NCBI GenBank assembly: GCA_002329485.1
Contig: DCTZ01000004.1
Span: 1-7,133, forward strand
Direction: 5' to 3'
Source of the DNA: Caryophanales bacterium UBA1427
Lineage (GTDB): Bacteria > Bacillota_I > Bacilli_A > ML615J-28 > CAG-313
Length of the DNA stretch: 7,133 nt
The notes under the pieces are model-generated. The model had not been told where the DNA came from, ran no database searches, and was given only the letters and a program-made list of their open reading frames with translations. Numbering within the stretch: the stretch's first letter is position 1; each line of letters begins with the position of its first letter. Position numbers and translations under genes: made by a program. Positions 6,582 through 7,133 of the stretch are shown piece after piece.

Positions 6582-6765
6582 AGATCTCTAAAGTGGTATT
6601 GTCCATTTTGGTGATTTTTAAAAACGAACCTGTAATCATATACTGGTCGATGACAATCAGCGATTCGGACAAATCCTTCAATTCGCGAAAGTTATCGATA
6701 ATAATCCGTTTATCCTGTTCGAGCTTTAAAGAAAGCACGCTGTATTCGGGAATCAATTTCGGCAT
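6550..6765 (-). CDS. yqfC: YqfC/YabP family protein
   Basis: A 71-residue protein of the YabP/YqfC family. The core RIIIDNFRELKDLSESLIVI...GSFLKITKMDNTTLEIYGQIKEI (from residue 20) follows the family pattern: an I-E-N-type strand, an I.I..G.L.I..M....I.I.G.I..I repeat of short beta strands, and no membrane segment. YqfC in Bacillus subtilis (about 93 residues) is sigma-E controlled, and its function is unknown. I chose the ATG at 6765 because GGGTGA lies 5 bases before it. A TTG at 6783 would lengthen it by six residues but has no ribosome binding site. It overlaps yqfD by 32 bases. It is shorter at the N-terminus than the Bacillus protein. No clear promoter lies between it and the rpsU terminator. 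Confidence 0.82.
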   Translation of the reverse strand: MPKLIPEYSVLSLKLEQDKRIIIDNFRELKDLSESLIVIDQYMITGSFLKITKMDNTTLEIYGQIKEIIVV

Positions 6766-6790
6766 CAAAGTCACCCAAAGCAATATATGA

Positions 6791-6836
6791 GAAAAATAAA
6801 AAAACTATAACTCTCGGGCGGAAAGATTATAGTTTT
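6791..6836 (-). terminator. Rho-independent terminator of rpsU
   Basis: A perfect 10-bp inverted repeat (6801-6810 with 6827-6836) flanks a 16-base spacer that can add a further short CUUU/AGAG helix. In minus-strand sense the hairpin runs straight into a T-rich tract (6791-6804). The first arm begins 9 bases after the rpsU stop. The stem itself is AT-rich, so some readthrough into yqfC is plausible. Confidence 0.85.
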
Positions 6837-6845
6837 CCATTGCTA

Positions 6846-7022
6846 CTAGTGACGACCGGATTTACGCGCTGCACGGCGTTTTTCTTTGCGTACATCACTT
6901 GGTTTCATATAATGTCGTCTTTTACGGGCTTCAACAAGGGTACCCGATCTAGAAACATCACGTTTAAATCTCTTCAGAGCTTCATCTAATGTATCATTTT
7001 CTCGAACGATGGTCTTTGGCAT
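6846..7022 (-). CDS. rpsU: 30S ribosomal protein S21
   Basis: A 58-residue, highly basic protein matching bS21 along its whole length. It has the N-terminal PKTIVRENDTLDEALKRFKRDVSRSGTL section, the EARKRRHYMKPS middle and a Lys/Arg-rich C-terminal tail. S21 sits on the small subunit near the 3' end of 16S rRNA and assists translation initiation. The ATG at 7022 is chosen because AAGGAGGG lies about 10 bases upstream and the length then matches the Bacillus protein (57 residues). A GTG at 7046 would add eight unconserved residues and place the ribosome binding site inside the gene. It has its own promoter and terminator. In B. subtilis rpsU is followed by yqeY, which is absent here. Confidence 0.97.
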   Translation of the reverse strand: MPKTIVRENDTLDEALKRFKRDVSRSGTLVEARKRRHYMKPSDVRKEKRRAARKSGRH

Positions 7023-7060
7023 TTTCTTTGGTCCCTCCTTCCGCACCTTAATTCCGAAAT

Positions 7061-7089
7061 ATTATACCTTATTTTAAATAATTTGTAAA
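7061..7089 (-). promoter_or_regulatory. Sigma-A type promoter of rpsU
   Basis: On the minus strand, TTTACA (7084-7089) stands exactly 17 bases from a perfect TATAAT (7061-7066). The bases upstream (7090-7125) are very AT-rich and could act as an UP element, suiting a strongly expressed ribosomal protein gene. Initiation would be near 7054, giving a leader of about 32 bases. Confidence 0.87.
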
Positions 7090-7133
7090 ACAATTGAGTA
7101 AAATATTTTTTATTGTCTAAATAAATCGGCCTG

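Noticed and set aside
6781..6810. Sigma-E-like promoter (TTATAGT, 14-base spacer, CATATATT) before yqfC
   Set aside because: The partial match falls mainly in the terminator T-tract, and initiation would be near 6774, removing most of the GGGTGA ribosome binding site of yqfC.
7023..7046. Extended rpsU start at a GTG codon (7046)
   Set aside because: It would place the AAGGAGGG ribosome binding site inside the gene and add eight residues not found in S21.
1..7133. TGA-as-tryptophan genetic code (Mycoplasma type)
   Set aside because: All conserved genes are full length without internal TGA, Trp is encoded by TGG, and the YqzL-like gene appears to stop at TGA.

Overview
The window is an ordinary chromosomal housekeeping segment of a low-to-moderate GC Gram-positive bacterium (Bacillota in the broad sense). 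Every gene lies on the minus strand, so transcription runs from high to low coordinates. The main taxonomic evidence is gene order: rpsU, yqfC, yqfD, phoH, ybeY, cdd, era, a YqzL-like small gene, recO. This is a condensed form of the block known from Bacillus subtilis. Promoters are TATAAT-type, Shine-Dalgarno sites are mostly AGGAGG-like, and TAA, TAG and (once) TGA serve as stops, so the standard bacterial code fits and a TGA=Trp Mycoplasma does not. The combination with an Rnf operon would suit an anaerobic or fermentative lineage, for example one near the Mollicutes or Erysipelotrichia or a clostridial relative. That placement is inference only.

Layout in transcription order. (1) 7089-6791: promoter, rpsU (ribosomal protein S21) and a strong rho-independent terminator. 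(2) 6765-5442: yqfC and yqfD overlap by 32 bases and are followed by a weaker T-tract terminator. (3) 5401-1606: an extended -10 promoter drives a tightly packed operon of phoH, ybeY, cdd, era, a YqzL-like gene and recO. Several of its genes overlap, and it ends at a clear hairpin terminator. (4) 1560-1: a near-consensus promoter drives rnfC and the start of rnfD, which runs off the window edge.

How the genes relate. The central operon serves ribosome and RNA maturation (YbeY endoribonuclease, Era GTPase acting on 16S rRNA, PhoH ATPase), pyrimidine salvage (Cdd) and recombinational repair (RecO), with S21 just upstream. YqfC and YqfD belong to families best known from sporulation. RnfC and RnfD are subunits of the membrane ferredoxin:NAD+ oxidoreductase that couples electron transfer to ion pumping, and they form a separate transcription unit. 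No RNA genes, mobile elements, CRISPR arrays or gene-free stretches over 300 bases were seen. I found no convincing undescribed system. The points most worth a second look are an inverted repeat covering the ribosome binding site of the YqzL-like gene, the long overlap of that gene with recO, the unclear promoter of yqfC-yqfD, and the genes missing from the conserved block.
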